From contig NZ_FZOO01000011.1 of assembly GCF_900188375.1 (NCBI RefSeq), positions 99,308 through 163,307 of the forward strand: a stretch of 64,000 nt of DNA, written 5' to 3'. The position numbers were made by a program, and so were the translations under genes. The notes below the pieces were generated by a model. The model was not told the DNA's origin, did no database searches, and saw nothing but the letters and a program-made list of their open reading frames with translations. The DNA comes from Geodermatophilus pulveris (GTDB lineage Bacteria > Actinomycetota > Actinomycetes > Mycobacteriales > Geodermatophilaceae). Shown in pieces: positions 55,682 to 63,899 of the stretch (position 1 is the first letter of the stretch; each line of letters starts with the position of its first letter).

Positions 55682-57535
55682 GTGACCACGGTCGAGAGGG
55701 GTCGGCAGACCCTGGGTGACCGCTACGACCTCGAGGAGCTGATCGCCACCGGCGGCATGGGGCAGGTCTGGCGCGGCCGGGACACCATGCTGGACCGGCC
55801 GGTCGCCGTGAAGGTGCTGCGCAGCGAGTTCGCCGACGACCCGACCTTCCTGGCCCGCTTCCGCGCCGAGGCGCGGCACGCCGCGGGCCTGAGCCACCCG
55901 AACATCGCCACCGTCCTCGACTACGGCGAGGGCACGGCGCAGGACACCGGCGAGAACCTCGCCTACCTGGTGATGGAACTCGTGGACGGCGCACCGCTGT
56001 CCGCGCTGCTGGCCGAGGAGGGGCCGCTGGCGCCCGACGCGGCGCTGTCCGTGCTGTCGCAGGCCGCCGCCGGGCTGGCCGAGGCGCACCGCGCCGGCGT
56101 GGTGCACCGCGACGTCAAGCCCGGCAACATCCTGGTGCGCACCGACGGCAGCGTGAAGCTCACCGACTTCGGCATCGCCTGCTCCGCCGAGAGCGTGCCC
56201 CTGACCGGCACCGGCCAGGTCATCGGCACCGCGCAGTACATGTCGCCCGAGCAGGCCGCCGGCGAGCGGGTCAGCCCGGCCAGCGACGTCTACGCCCTGG
56301 GCCTGGTCGGCTACGAGACCCTGACCGGCCACCCCGCCTTCGCCGGCACCAACCCGGTGACCGTCGCGCTCAAGCGGGTGCAGGAGGACCCCGACCCGCT
56401 GCCCGCCGACGTCCCGCCCGACGTCCGCCACCTCATCGATGCCGCGCTCACCAAGGACCCCCAGGAGCGCCTGCCCGACGGCGACGCGTTCCTGCACGCG
56501 ATCGAGGAGACCGTCCACCGCACCCCGGGCACCGGTCCGCACACCCGGCCGATCGCCCCCGCCGCCGCCGTCGCCGCGGCGGTGCCCTCCGCCGCCCAGG
56601 AGGCGCCGCCCGCCGCGCCGACGCGGCAGCAGGCCGCCGGGGAGGGCGGCCGCCGCCGGTCGCTGCTCGTGGCGCTGGCCGTGCTCGCGGTCGTGCTGCT
56701 CGGCGCCGGCGCCGTCGTGCTCCTCGGCGGGCAGGGGGACGACGGCGGCAGCACGGCCGCCGCCCCGCCGTCGGCGGAGGCCGCGCCCGAGCCGGGGCTG
56801 GTGCTCAGCGCCGACGACTACGTGGGCCGCCCGGTCGAGGAGGTCGCCGCCGAGCTCACCGGCCTCGGGCTGACCGTGGGCCGGCAGCCGGAGGTCGCGC
56901 CGGACGCGGCGCCCGGCACCGTCACCGCGCTCGACCCGGCGGGCACCGAGGTGCGGCCGGGCGACCGCGTGGAGGTCTCCGTCGCGACGGCGCCGGCCGC
57001 CACCGGGGAGCCCGCCCCCGAGGAGGCCCCCGCGGCCGACCCCGGCCCGGCGGACCCTGCCGACCCCGGTTCGGCCGACTCGCGCCCGGCCGACCCGGCG
57101 CCGGCGCGGGAGCCGGCTCCCGCCGAGGACGCCGCCCCGACCGCGGAGCCGGCGCCCGCCGAGGAGTCCGCCGCCGGGACCTCCGCCCCCGCCGAGGAGT
57201 CGGCGGCCACCGAGGACGCCACCCCGACGGAGGGCTCGGCCGGGGAGCCGCCGTCGGCGCCCACGTCCCCGTCCGCCGAGGCGACCACCGAGGCGACGAC
57301 CGAGCCGACCACCGAGCCGTCCGGGTCGTCCGCGCCCACCACCTCGGCGGGCGAGGCCGAGTCCTCGTCGGCGGAGTCCTCGGCAGACTCGTCGGCGGGG
57401 TCGTCGGTGGGGTCGTCGGTGGGGTCGTCGGCGGGGGAGTCGGCCGCTGAGGAGTCCGCGACGGCCGGCAGCACCCCGTCGGAGACCGGGAGCGCCGACC
57501 CCACGGCGCCGGGGACGGCCGAGCCCACCGGCTGA
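55682..57535 (+). CDS. PASTA-domain Ser/Thr protein kinase (Pkn-type)
   Basis: A 617-residue membrane kinase. Kinase domain residues about 10-275: GGMGQVWRGRD, Lys in VAVKVLRSEF, VVHRDVKPGNILV and LTDFGIACS, with MSPEQAAG. A TM segment lies near residue 330 (LLVALAVLAVVLLGAGAV). Outside is one PASTA domain (DYVGRPVEEVAAELTGLGLT, about 375-440) and a 175-residue low-complexity Ala/Glu/Pro/Ser/Thr tail. Most wall-sensing PknB proteins have three or four PASTA domains; one plus a long disordered tail is unusual. GTG 55682 is the most plausible start. Confidence 0.93.
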   Translation: MTTVERGRQTLGDRYDLEELIATGGMGQVWRGRDTMLDRPVAVKVLRSEFADDPTFLARFRAEARHAAGLSHPNIATVLDYGEGTAQDTGENLAYLVMELVDGAPLSALLAEEGPLAPDAALSVLSQAAAGLAEAHRAGVVHRDVKPGNILVRTDGSVKLTDFGIACSAESVPLTGTGQVIGTAQYMSPEQAAGERVSPASDVYALGLVGYETLTGHPAFAGTNPVTVALKRVQEDPDPLPADVPPDVRHLIDAALTKDPQERLPDGDAFLHAIEETVHRTPGTGPHTRPIAPAAAVAAAVPSAAQEAPPAAPTRQQAAGEGGRRRSLLVALAVLAVVLLGAGAVVLLGGQGDDGGSTAAAPPSAEAAPEPGLVLSADDYVGRPVEEVAAELTGLGLTVGRQPEVAPDAAPGTVTALDPAGTEVRPGDRVEVSVATAPAATGEPAPEEAPAADPGPADPADPGSADSRPADPAPAREPAPAEDAAPTAEPAPAEESAAGTSAPAEESAATEDATPTEGSAGEPPSAPTSPSAEATTEATTEPTTEPSGSSAPTTSAGEAESSSAESSADSSAGSSVGSSVGSSAGESAAEESATAGSTPSETGSADPTAPGTAEPTG

Positions 57536-57622
57536 CCGGTCGGCCGACCAGGTGTCCGGGTCGTCTTCCGCCGCCGGTCCGCTCCTCGCTCGCTGGCGCT
57601 CGCTGCGATGCTCCCGACGGCG

Positions 57623-58246
57623 TCAGCCGACCAGGACCACCACCAGCGTGCGGGGGCCGTGCACGCCCTCCACCCGCTGCAGCTCGATGTCGCTGGTCGC
57701 CGAGGGGCCGCTGACCATGGTGAGCGGGGCGTTCGGGTCCAGCCGCGGCAGCGCCTCGGGCACGCTGCCGACGACCTGCCCGGTCTCGACCACGCAGACC
57801 AGGCAGTCCGGCAGCAGCGAGACCGCCCGCCGGCCGGACAGCGGGCCGCCGTCGAGCACCAGCGTGCCGGTCTCGGCGATCGCCACCGCGACACCGGTCA
57901 GCGTGGCGGCGAACGCGGCCAGGTCGACGGCGGGCCGGCCGTCGTCCTCGCTCGTGCCCTCCGGCCGCCAGCCGGCCGGCACCCCGGGGGCGACGACGAC
58001 CGACGCGGGCTGCCAGCCGGCGCCCAGGCCGGTGTCGAGGGCGGCGGCGACGGTGGCGGCGACCTCGTCCGGGCCGCAGCGCAGCACGGAGGCCTTGTAG
58101 TCCTCCAGCCGGTCGACGAGGACGTCGAGCCGCTGCGCGGCCGGGCGGTCGTCGGTGGCCCGGTAGTCGCGTGGCACCACCACGTCGGGACGCCGCTCGC
58201 CCAGCGCGGTGCGGATTCGGCCGAGCACGTCCTCGCGGGCGCTCAC
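57623..58246 (-). CDS. lutC: lactate utilisation protein LutC
   Basis: A 207-residue LUD-domain protein: EDVLGRIRTALGERRPDVVV, GVAVAIAETGTLVLDGGPL and LLPDCLVCVVETGQVVGSVP. The LUD fold is close to that of LutB's N-terminal part. LutC works with LutA and LutB to oxidise L-lactate to pyruvate. It is the last gene of the operon; its start is 91 bases from the lutB stop and the gap holds strong inverted repeats. Confidence 0.93.
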   Translation of the reverse strand: MSAREDVLGRIRTALGERRPDVVVPRDYRATDDRPAAQRLDVLVDRLEDYKASVLRCGPDEVAATVAAALDTGLGAGWQPASVVVAPGVPAGWRPEGTSEDDGRPAVDLAAFAATLTGVAVAIAETGTLVLDGGPLSGRRAVSLLPDCLVCVVETGQVVGSVPEALPRLDPNAPLTMVSGPSATSDIELQRVEGVHGPRTLVVVLVG

Positions 58247-58283
58247 CGGGCCACCTCCGCGCGGGTCTTGCGGTGCCGCCCGT

Positions 58284-58313
58284 GCTCTTGCGGTCGTGCA
58301 GTACCGCAGGAGC
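58284..58313. repeat. inverted repeats in the lutB-lutC gap
   Basis: GCTCTTGCGGT (58284-58294) pairs with ACCGCAGGAGC (58303-58313) at 10 of 11 positions. Just outside are another CTTGCGGT (58267-58274) and ACCGCAGGAGT (58323-58333). The nested set could form a processing or stabilising structure in the lut mRNA. Confidence 0.55.
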
Positions 58314-58337
58314 GCGAGGAGGACCGCAGGAGTGGCA

Positions 58338-59861
58338 TCACGACCGCCCCCCGCGCTCGCGGGTCCACTGCTGCACGAACGTCTCGCGCGGCGGGGCCGG
58401 CAGGTCGCGGCTGCGGGTCCAGGCCGAGGCCGGCGGGGGCAGCGCGGCCGGCATCGTCGGCTTCCCCCTGGCGAGGAACCGGCCCAGCGACGCCGCCCGC
58501 TGCGTGAGGTGCCACAGCCGCGGGTTCGACATCGCCCGGGACAGCAGCCGGAACGCCGCCGCCTCGGGGGTGGTCCTCTGCTGCGCCTCGACGTGCTCCG
58601 CGCGCAGGTGCACCAGGATCGACGGGATGTCGATGGCGACCGGGCAGGCGTCGTAGCAGGCGCCGCACAGCGAGCTGGCGTAGGGCAGCGAGGCGTTGTC
58701 CTCCACCCCGGTCAGCTGCGGGGAGAGCACCGCGCCGATCGGGCCGGGGTACACCGAGCCGTAGGAGTGCCCGCCGGTGCGCTCGTAGACCGGGCAGACG
58801 TTGAGGCAGGCCGAGCACCGGATGCAGTGCAGCGCCTCGCGGCCCACCTCGTCGGCGAGGACCGCCGTCCGCCCGTTGTCCAGCAGGACCAGGTGGAACT
58901 CCTGCGGGCCGTCGCCCGGGGTGACCCCGCTCCACATCGAGGTGTACGGGTTCATCCGCTCCCCGGTGGAGGAGCGGGGCAGCAGCTGCAGGAACACCTC
59001 GAGGTCGCGCCAGGTGGGCACCAGCTTCTCGATGCCCATGACGGTGATCAGCGTCTGCGGCAGGGTCAGGCACATCCGGCCGTTGCCCTCGCTCTCGACG
59101 ACGGCCAGCGTGCCGGTCTCGGCGACGGCGAAGTTGGCGCCGCTGATGGCCACCCGGGCGCGCAGGAACCGCTCGCGCAGGTGCTTGCGCGCGGCCATCG
59201 CCAGCCGGCGCGGCTCGTCGGTGAGCTCGGGGTCGACCCCCGGCATGGTGCGCAGGAAGATCTCCCGGATCTCCGCGCGGTTCTTGTGGATCGCCGGCAC
59301 CAGGATGTGGCTGGGCGCGTCGTCGCCGAGCTGCACGATCAGCTCGGCCAGGTCGGTCTCGTGCGCGGTGATGCCGGCGGACTCCAGGGCCTCGTTGAGG
59401 CCGATCTCCTGGGTGGCCATCGACTTCACCTTGACCACCTCGTCGGCGCCGGTGGCCTGCACCAGCCGGGTGACGATCGCGTTGGCCTCGTCGGCGTCAC
59501 GGGCCCAGTGCACCGTGCCGCCGCGGGCGGCCACCTGCCGTTCCAGCTCGACGAGGTGCTCGTCGAGGCGGGCCATGGTCGAGGCCTTGAGCGCCTTGCC
59601 GGCCTGGCGCAGCTGCTCCCAGTCGGGCACCTCGCCCACCACCTTCGCCCGCTTGGCGCGGATGGTGGAGGTGGCGTGGCCGAGGTTGGCGCGCAGCTGG
59701 CCGTCCCGGAGCGCGTCGCGGGCGGCCTCGGGGAAGGGCCGGTCGCCGCGCAGGTGGCCGACGCCGCGGGGTGCGGTGGGCAGCCCGAGGAACGTCGTGC
59801 CGGAGCGCGGCGCGCCGGGGGCCAGCGGGGTCTCGCCGGGGCGGACGGGGGTGGTGGTCAC
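58338..59861 (-). CDS. lutB: iron-sulfur lactate utilisation protein LutB
   Basis: A 507-residue protein. The N-terminal LUD domain contains VKVKSMATQEIGLNEALE and ISGANFAVAETGTLAVVESE. A C-terminal [4Fe-4S] pair follows: CIRCSACLNVCPVY (near residue 355) and CGACYDACPVAIDIPS (near 400). Together with LutA it transfers electrons from L-lactate oxidation. Start GTG 59861 overlaps the lutA stop. The C-terminal 70 residues after the clusters form helices typical of the family. Confidence 0.95.
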   Translation of the reverse strand: MTTTPVRPGETPLAPGAPRSGTTFLGLPTAPRGVGHLRGDRPFPEAARDALRDGQLRANLGHATSTIRAKRAKVVGEVPDWEQLRQAGKALKASTMARLDEHLVELERQVAARGGTVHWARDADEANAIVTRLVQATGADEVVKVKSMATQEIGLNEALESAGITAHETDLAELIVQLGDDAPSHILVPAIHKNRAEIREIFLRTMPGVDPELTDEPRRLAMAARKHLRERFLRARVAISGANFAVAETGTLAVVESEGNGRMCLTLPQTLITVMGIEKLVPTWRDLEVFLQLLPRSSTGERMNPYTSMWSGVTPGDGPQEFHLVLLDNGRTAVLADEVGREALHCIRCSACLNVCPVYERTGGHSYGSVYPGPIGAVLSPQLTGVEDNASLPYASSLCGACYDACPVAIDIPSILVHLRAEHVEAQQRTTPEAAAFRLLSRAMSNPRLWHLTQRAASLGRFLARGKPTMPAALPPPASAWTRSRDLPAPPRETFVQQWTRERGGRS

Positions 59862-60631
59862 GCGGGCACCGCCGGTTCGGTCGTCTGTCGGGGGGTCACG
59901 GCGTCCTCCGTCGAGGCCAGGATCTCGGCCAGGTGCACGGTGCGCGTCCCCGACCGCAGCCGGGACAGCCCACCGCCGATGTGCATGAGGCAGGAGGCGT
60001 CACCGGCGGTGCACACCTCCGCGTGCGTGGACAGCACGTTGGCCATCTTGTCGGTCAGCATCGCCGTCGAGGTGTCGGCGTTCTTCACCGAGAAGGTGCC
60101 GCCGAAGCCGCAGCACTGCTCGGCGGCCGGCAGCTCGACCAGCGTGAGGCCGCGGACGGCGCGCAGCAGCTGCAGCGGCCGGTCGCCCACCCGCAGCAGC
60201 CGCAGCGAGTGGCAGGTCGGGTGGTAGGTGACCCGGTGCGGGTAGTAGGCGCCGACATCGGTCACGCCGAGCACGTCGACCAGGAACTGGGACAGCTCGT
60301 AGGTGCGCCCCGCCAGCGCCTCGGCCTCGGCGGCCAGCCCGTCCTCGCCGGCGCGGCGCAGCACCAGCGCCTGCTGGTGGTGGATCGAGGCCACGCAGGA
60401 CCCGGACGGCGACACGACGGCCTCCGCGCCGGCGAAGGCGCGCACGTGGTTGGCCACGATCGGCACCGCCTCGCGCCGGTAGCCGGTGTTGACGTGCATC
60501 TGCCCGCAGCACGCCTGGCCCGGCGGGACGACGACCTCGTGGCCCAGCCGCTCCAGCAGCCTGGCCGTCGCCATCGCGACCTGCGGCACCACCGTGTCGA
60601 CCAGACAGGTGGCGAAGAGTGCGACTCTCAT
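59858..60631 (-). CDS. lutA: CCG-domain lactate utilisation protein LutA
   Basis: A 257-residue protein with two CCG domains: QACCGQMHVNTGYR in the first and EQCCGFGGTFSVKN in the second, plus PTCHSLR. The Cys residues bind the non-cubane iron-sulfur clusters. First gene of a lutABC operon on the minus strand; ATG 60631. No lactate permease or LutR-like GntR gene is next to it. Confidence 0.95.
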   Translation of the reverse strand: MRVALFATCLVDTVVPQVAMATARLLERLGHEVVVPPGQACCGQMHVNTGYRREAVPIVANHVRAFAGAEAVVSPSGSCVASIHHQQALVLRRAGEDGLAAEAEALAGRTYELSQFLVDVLGVTDVGAYYPHRVTYHPTCHSLRLLRVGDRPLQLLRAVRGLTLVELPAAEQCCGFGGTFSVKNADTSTAMLTDKMANVLSTHAEVCTAGDASCLMHIGGGLSRLRSGTRTVHLAEILASTEDAVTPRQTTEPAVPA

Positions 60632-61058
60632 GCGGCTCCCTCCCGGCCGGCCGACCGGCGGACCGAGCTCGACTCCCAGACCCCCAGTGTGGGCTCGGAG
60701 GCGAGCTGCTGGTGCTGATCGCCCGCGTGTGACTCTGCCAGCAACGGCCGCGCCCCGCGCCTGGCGAGTTCCGGCCGTGGCTCGCACACCGAGGTCAGCG
60801 GCACCGCCGCCGTCCGGCGCACACGGCCGCCGTCGGCCGCACCGCTGGGCACCCCGACGATGCGCAGCCCGGCCTCCCGTCCTGCGGCCACCGGCTGCGT
60901 CCAGGGGCCGGCCCGGCGGTCGTCGACCGCATCCCGCGCCGACCGGTGCGCCACGAGCCGGAGGCGGTGCGGAGGCGAAGACGGCTGCGGGGTTGCGCCC
61001 TGCACTGCGATCGCGGCCGGGAGTGGGTCAGGTGCCGGCACACGGGTAGACGACGCCG
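60632..61058. other. divergent intergenic region, lutA / repeat protein
   Basis: About 430 bases with no gene that I can support. Promoters for both directions must be here. I found no clear palindrome matching the operators of known lactate regulators. Confidence 0.45.
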
Positions 61059-62495
61059 GTGCGCCTGCCCGGTCCCTCGGACCTCCTCGACCTCCCCTGG
61101 ACGCTCGCCGACTCCGTCCGCAGCCTCAGCGCCGCGCTGCCGCGCGTGCAGACCCTGCTGCCGCTGGCCGACGACGTCCTCCGCCGCACCCGCGCCCTGC
61201 TCGACGGCGCCGGTCCCGCCGTGGCCCGGGCGGCGGCAGTCGGTCCCGAGGCGGTCGAGGTGGCGGCGGGGGTGGTCCAGCGGGTCGCCGCGATCGCGAC
61301 GCCCGAGCGGCTCGCGACCCTCGGTGCGGTCGCCGACCGGCTCGGTGCCGCCCTGTCGGCCGACCGCGTCGAGGCGCTGAGCCGCACCGCGGACTCGCTG
61401 CGCTCGCGGGCCGACGTCGTGCCGCGGGCCCTGGACGCCGTCGACGGCCTGCTGTCCTCGGGCCGGCTCGACCGGCTCGCCGGAGGTCTGGACCGGCTGC
61501 TGGCCGATGACCGCGTGGCACGGCTGGACCGGGCGCTGGACCTGGTGGCCGACGAGCGCCTGGACCGGGCGCTGGACCTCCTGGCCGACGGGCGCGCGCA
61601 GCGGGCGCTCGACCTGGCCGCCGACGACCGGGTCGGGGTGGCCCTCCACCTGGCCGCCGACGAGCGGGTCCACCGGCTGCTCGACCTCGTCGCGGACGAC
61701 CGGGTCCGGCGGGCGCTCGACCTGGTCACGGACGAGCGGATCGGGCAGGCGCTCGACGTCGTGACCGACGACCGGGTCGACACCACCCTGCGCATCCTCA
61801 CCGACGAGCGGGTGCGGCAGGCGCTCGACCTGGCCGCCGACCAGCGGGTCCGTGCGCTGCTCGACCTGGCGGCCGACGAGCGGGCGGTCCGGCTGCTCGG
61901 CCGGCTGGACGGGCTGCTCGCCGGCGACCGCGTCCCCCGCGTGGTCGGCCGCGCCGACGAGGTGCTGCACGACGAGCGCCTCGCCCGGATCGGCGGACGG
62001 CTCGACCGGCTGTTGTCCGACGATCACCTCGACAGCACCGAGGAGCTGCTCGGCCGCGGGCAGGCGGCTGCTGCCCTGGACCTGCTCGCCCGGCTCGACC
62101 GCGAGCTCACCGACGACACGTCCCGCGCCCTGGGCAGGCTGCTCGACCGCGTGCCTGCGCTGCTGACCGAGGAGCGGACCGCGGCCCTCGCGGCGCTCGC
62201 CGACCAGGTGCCGCGACTGCTCCGCGGACTGGACTCCGGGCACCTGCCGAGCACCGCAGACCTGGGCCGGGTGCCGACGGACCTGCACGCGATGCTCGAG
62301 CTGATCGACGACCTGCACCGGGTGGCGTCCGGTGTCCCCGGTGCGGTGCGGGCCCGCGACCGGGGCGGGGACCCGCACCCGCAGGTCGAGGACCCGCAGC
62401 CGGAGATGGGCGACCACCACCCGGGCACGGGCGGCCCACAGCCGGAGACGCAGGCCGCCGCGCAGCAGGTCGGGGACCCGCAGCAGCAGGCCTGA
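61059..62495 (+). CDS. protein with ten tandem 12-residue repeats, unknown family
   Basis: A 478-residue protein with no signal peptide or membrane helix. Residues 159-278 are ten consecutive, ungapped 12-residue units with consensus (A/L)LDL(V/A)(A/T)D(E/D)RV.R, for example ALDLVADERLDR and ALDLAADDRVGV. Looser copies (LLADDRVARLDR before; LLSDDHLD, LLDRVPALLTEERT after) extend the pattern to about 130-385. Ala/Leu-rich helices precede it, and a Gln/Pro/His-rich disordered tail (about 425-478) ends it. The Leu/Asp/Arg spacing suggests an amphipathic coiled or solenoid structure. GTG 61059 is the start. Function unknown. Confidence 0.8.
   Translation: MRLPGPSDLLDLPWTLADSVRSLSAALPRVQTLLPLADDVLRRTRALLDGAGPAVARAAAVGPEAVEVAAGVVQRVAAIATPERLATLGAVADRLGAALSADRVEALSRTADSLRSRADVVPRALDAVDGLLSSGRLDRLAGGLDRLLADDRVARLDRALDLVADERLDRALDLLADGRAQRALDLAADDRVGVALHLAADERVHRLLDLVADDRVRRALDLVTDERIGQALDVVTDDRVDTTLRILTDERVRQALDLAADQRVRALLDLAADERAVRLLGRLDGLLAGDRVPRVVGRADEVLHDERLARIGGRLDRLLSDDHLDSTEELLGRGQAAAALDLLARLDRELTDDTSRALGRLLDRVPALLTEERTAALAALADQVPRLLRGLDSGHLPSTADLGRVPTDLHAMLELIDDLHRVASGVPGAVRARDRGGDPHPQVEDPQPEMGDHHPGTGGPQPETQAAAQQVGDPQQQA
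61533..61892 (+). repeat. 36-bp tandem repeats (10 units) in coding sequence
   Basis: Exactly 360 bases encode the ten perfect-length dodecapeptide units. Codons for Leu-Asp-Leu and Asp-Glu-Arg recur with few synonymous changes (CTGGACCTG, GACGAGCGG). The length is always a multiple of 36 without indels, indicating expansion by unit duplication under reading-frame selection. Confidence 0.85.
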
Positions 62496-62526
62496 CGCCA
62501 GGCCGCGGCCAGGCCGGCCCCCCGGG

Positions 62527-63096
62527 TCAGTCCCGGTCGCGCTGCCGCTCGATCGCCTCCAGCACCGTCTTGCGGCCCTTGCCCAGCTCGCGCTCGGCCC
62601 GCTCGGCGCGGTCGAGCTGGGCGTCCCCGGACATCGAGCCGACCCGCTCGCGCGCCTCGGGCGCGCCGACGTCGACCAGCTCGGCGGCCTTGCGGGCCTC
62701 CTTGGCCGCGTCGGTGTTGGCCACGTGCTGCTGGTCGGAGCCCTTCTTCTTCGCGTCGGTGGCCCGCTTCTCGTCGTCCGACAGGAGCTCCCACGCGGCG
62801 TCGGGCAGGTAGCGGCTCGTGCCGCCGGAGCCGCGCGCCCGGTCGCCGCCGTCCGCGGTGTGCCAGTCCTGGTCGCCCCACTCCTGGAGGTGGCGCTGGG
62901 ACTCGGTGCGCTCGCCCTCGTGCCGATAGCCGCCGCCCTGCGCCTCGTACTCCCGGGTGAGCAGCTGGCTCTTGCGCGCGCTCCACTGGCCCGGCCGGCC
63001 GCCGCGGTCGCCGGCCTTGATCTCCTCCTTGAGCCGCTCCCGCAGCTCCGGGTCCGTGTAGTCCGCCGCGTAGTCCTCCGCCGACTTCCCGCTCAT
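62527..63096 (-). CDS. DUF5872-like basic protein
   Basis: A 189-residue, highly charged protein without membrane helix. The N-terminus (AEDYAADYTDPELRERLKEE, IKAGDRGGRPGQWSARKSQL) matches proteins annotated as DUF5872, often seen in Geodermatophilaceae and relatives. The middle has an acidic/aromatic stretch (QEWGDQDWHTADG) and a helix with ARKAAELVDV. Its function is not known. ATG 63096 starts the conserved part; 20 more residues are possible from 63156. Confidence 0.75.
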   Translation of the reverse strand: MSGKSAEDYAADYTDPELRERLKEEIKAGDRGGRPGQWSARKSQLLTREYEAQGGGYRHEGERTESQRHLQEWGDQDWHTADGGDRARGSGGTSRYLPDAAWELLSDDEKRATDAKKKGSDQQHVANTDAAKEARKAAELVDVGAPEARERVGSMSGDAQLDRAERAERELGKGRKTVLEAIERQRDRD

Positions 63097-63152
63097 GGGC
63101 GGCGGGGTACCCGCGGTGTGACCGCTCCACGCACGCGCCGGGAGCCGGCACG

Positions 63153-63899
63153 TCACCGCAGCCCGGCGCCGACCCCCCGGGCGGCGTCGGCCACCGCGCG
63201 GCCGATCCGGCCGGTGTCCGCCGCCTCGTCCACGAAGACGACGGCGACCGCGGCGCGGGCCCCGCCGTCGGGGCCCAGGACCGGCGCGGCGATGGACCGC
63301 AGGCCGGGGACCACCTCGCCGTGCGAGGCGGCCCAGCCGACCTCCCGGGCGCGCACCAGCTCCGGGCGGTCACCGGGGGCGGGCGGCTCGGGGACGAGCA
63401 GCGCCAGGCCCGGGGCGCCCCGGCCGACCGGGTGCCGGGTGCCCGGCCGGTAGACGACGTGCGCGGCGGAGTCCTGCGGCTCGACGCTGGTCACGGTGAC
63501 CGCGTCGTCGCCGGCCCGGACGACGAGGAACGCGGTCATCCCCAGGTCGGCGACGAGGGCGGTGAGCCAGGGGAGCGCGGCGCTCTGCAGGTCGGCCCGC
63601 ACGCCCCGCGCCAGGCCGGCGATCCCGAGGCCCAGCCAGTAGTGCCCGGCGGGGTCGCGCTCGACGAGCCGGTGGTCCTCGAGGGTCCGCAGCAGCCGGT
63701 AGGTGATCGACCGGTGCAGCCCCAGCGCCTGGCCGATCTCCGCGATCGGCTGCGGCCGGCCCACGGCGGCCAGGTGCTCGAGGACCCGCAGGCCGCGGTC
63801 CAGCGTCTGGGACTGGGGGGTGCCCCCGCCCTGGCCCCCGTCGTCGTCCCCGGCCGTCGCCGTCCCTCCCCGTGGCGCGCCGCTCCCGGCCCGGGTCAC
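63153..63899 (-). CDS. IclR-family transcriptional regulator
   Basis: A 248-residue regulator. After a 30-residue Gly-rich leader, the winged helix reads LDRGLRVLEHLAAVGRPQPI, AEIGQALGLHRSITYRLLRT. The ligand-binding domain follows (LPWLTALVADLGMTAFLVV, VYRPGTRHPVGRGAPGLALL, VPGLRSIAAPVLGPDGGARA). The GTG at 63899 overlaps the stop of the upstream gene (GTGA), so regulator and that gene are co-transcribed. Likely controls a catabolic gene beyond the window. Confidence 0.9.
   Translation of the reverse strand: MTRAGSGAPRGGTATAGDDDGGQGGGTPQSQTLDRGLRVLEHLAAVGRPQPIAEIGQALGLHRSITYRLLRTLEDHRLVERDPAGHYWLGLGIAGLARGVRADLQSAALPWLTALVADLGMTAFLVVRAGDDAVTVTSVEPQDSAAHVVYRPGTRHPVGRGAPGLALLVPEPPAPGDRPELVRAREVGWAASHGEVVPGLRSIAAPVLGPDGGARAAVAVVFVDEAADTGRIGRAVADAARGVGAGLR

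Noticed and set aside
61533..61892. Regular 36-bp repeats that could suggest a CRISPR array
   Set aside because: Units are contiguous without spacers and lie in frame inside an open reading frame with conserved residues; no cas genes are near.
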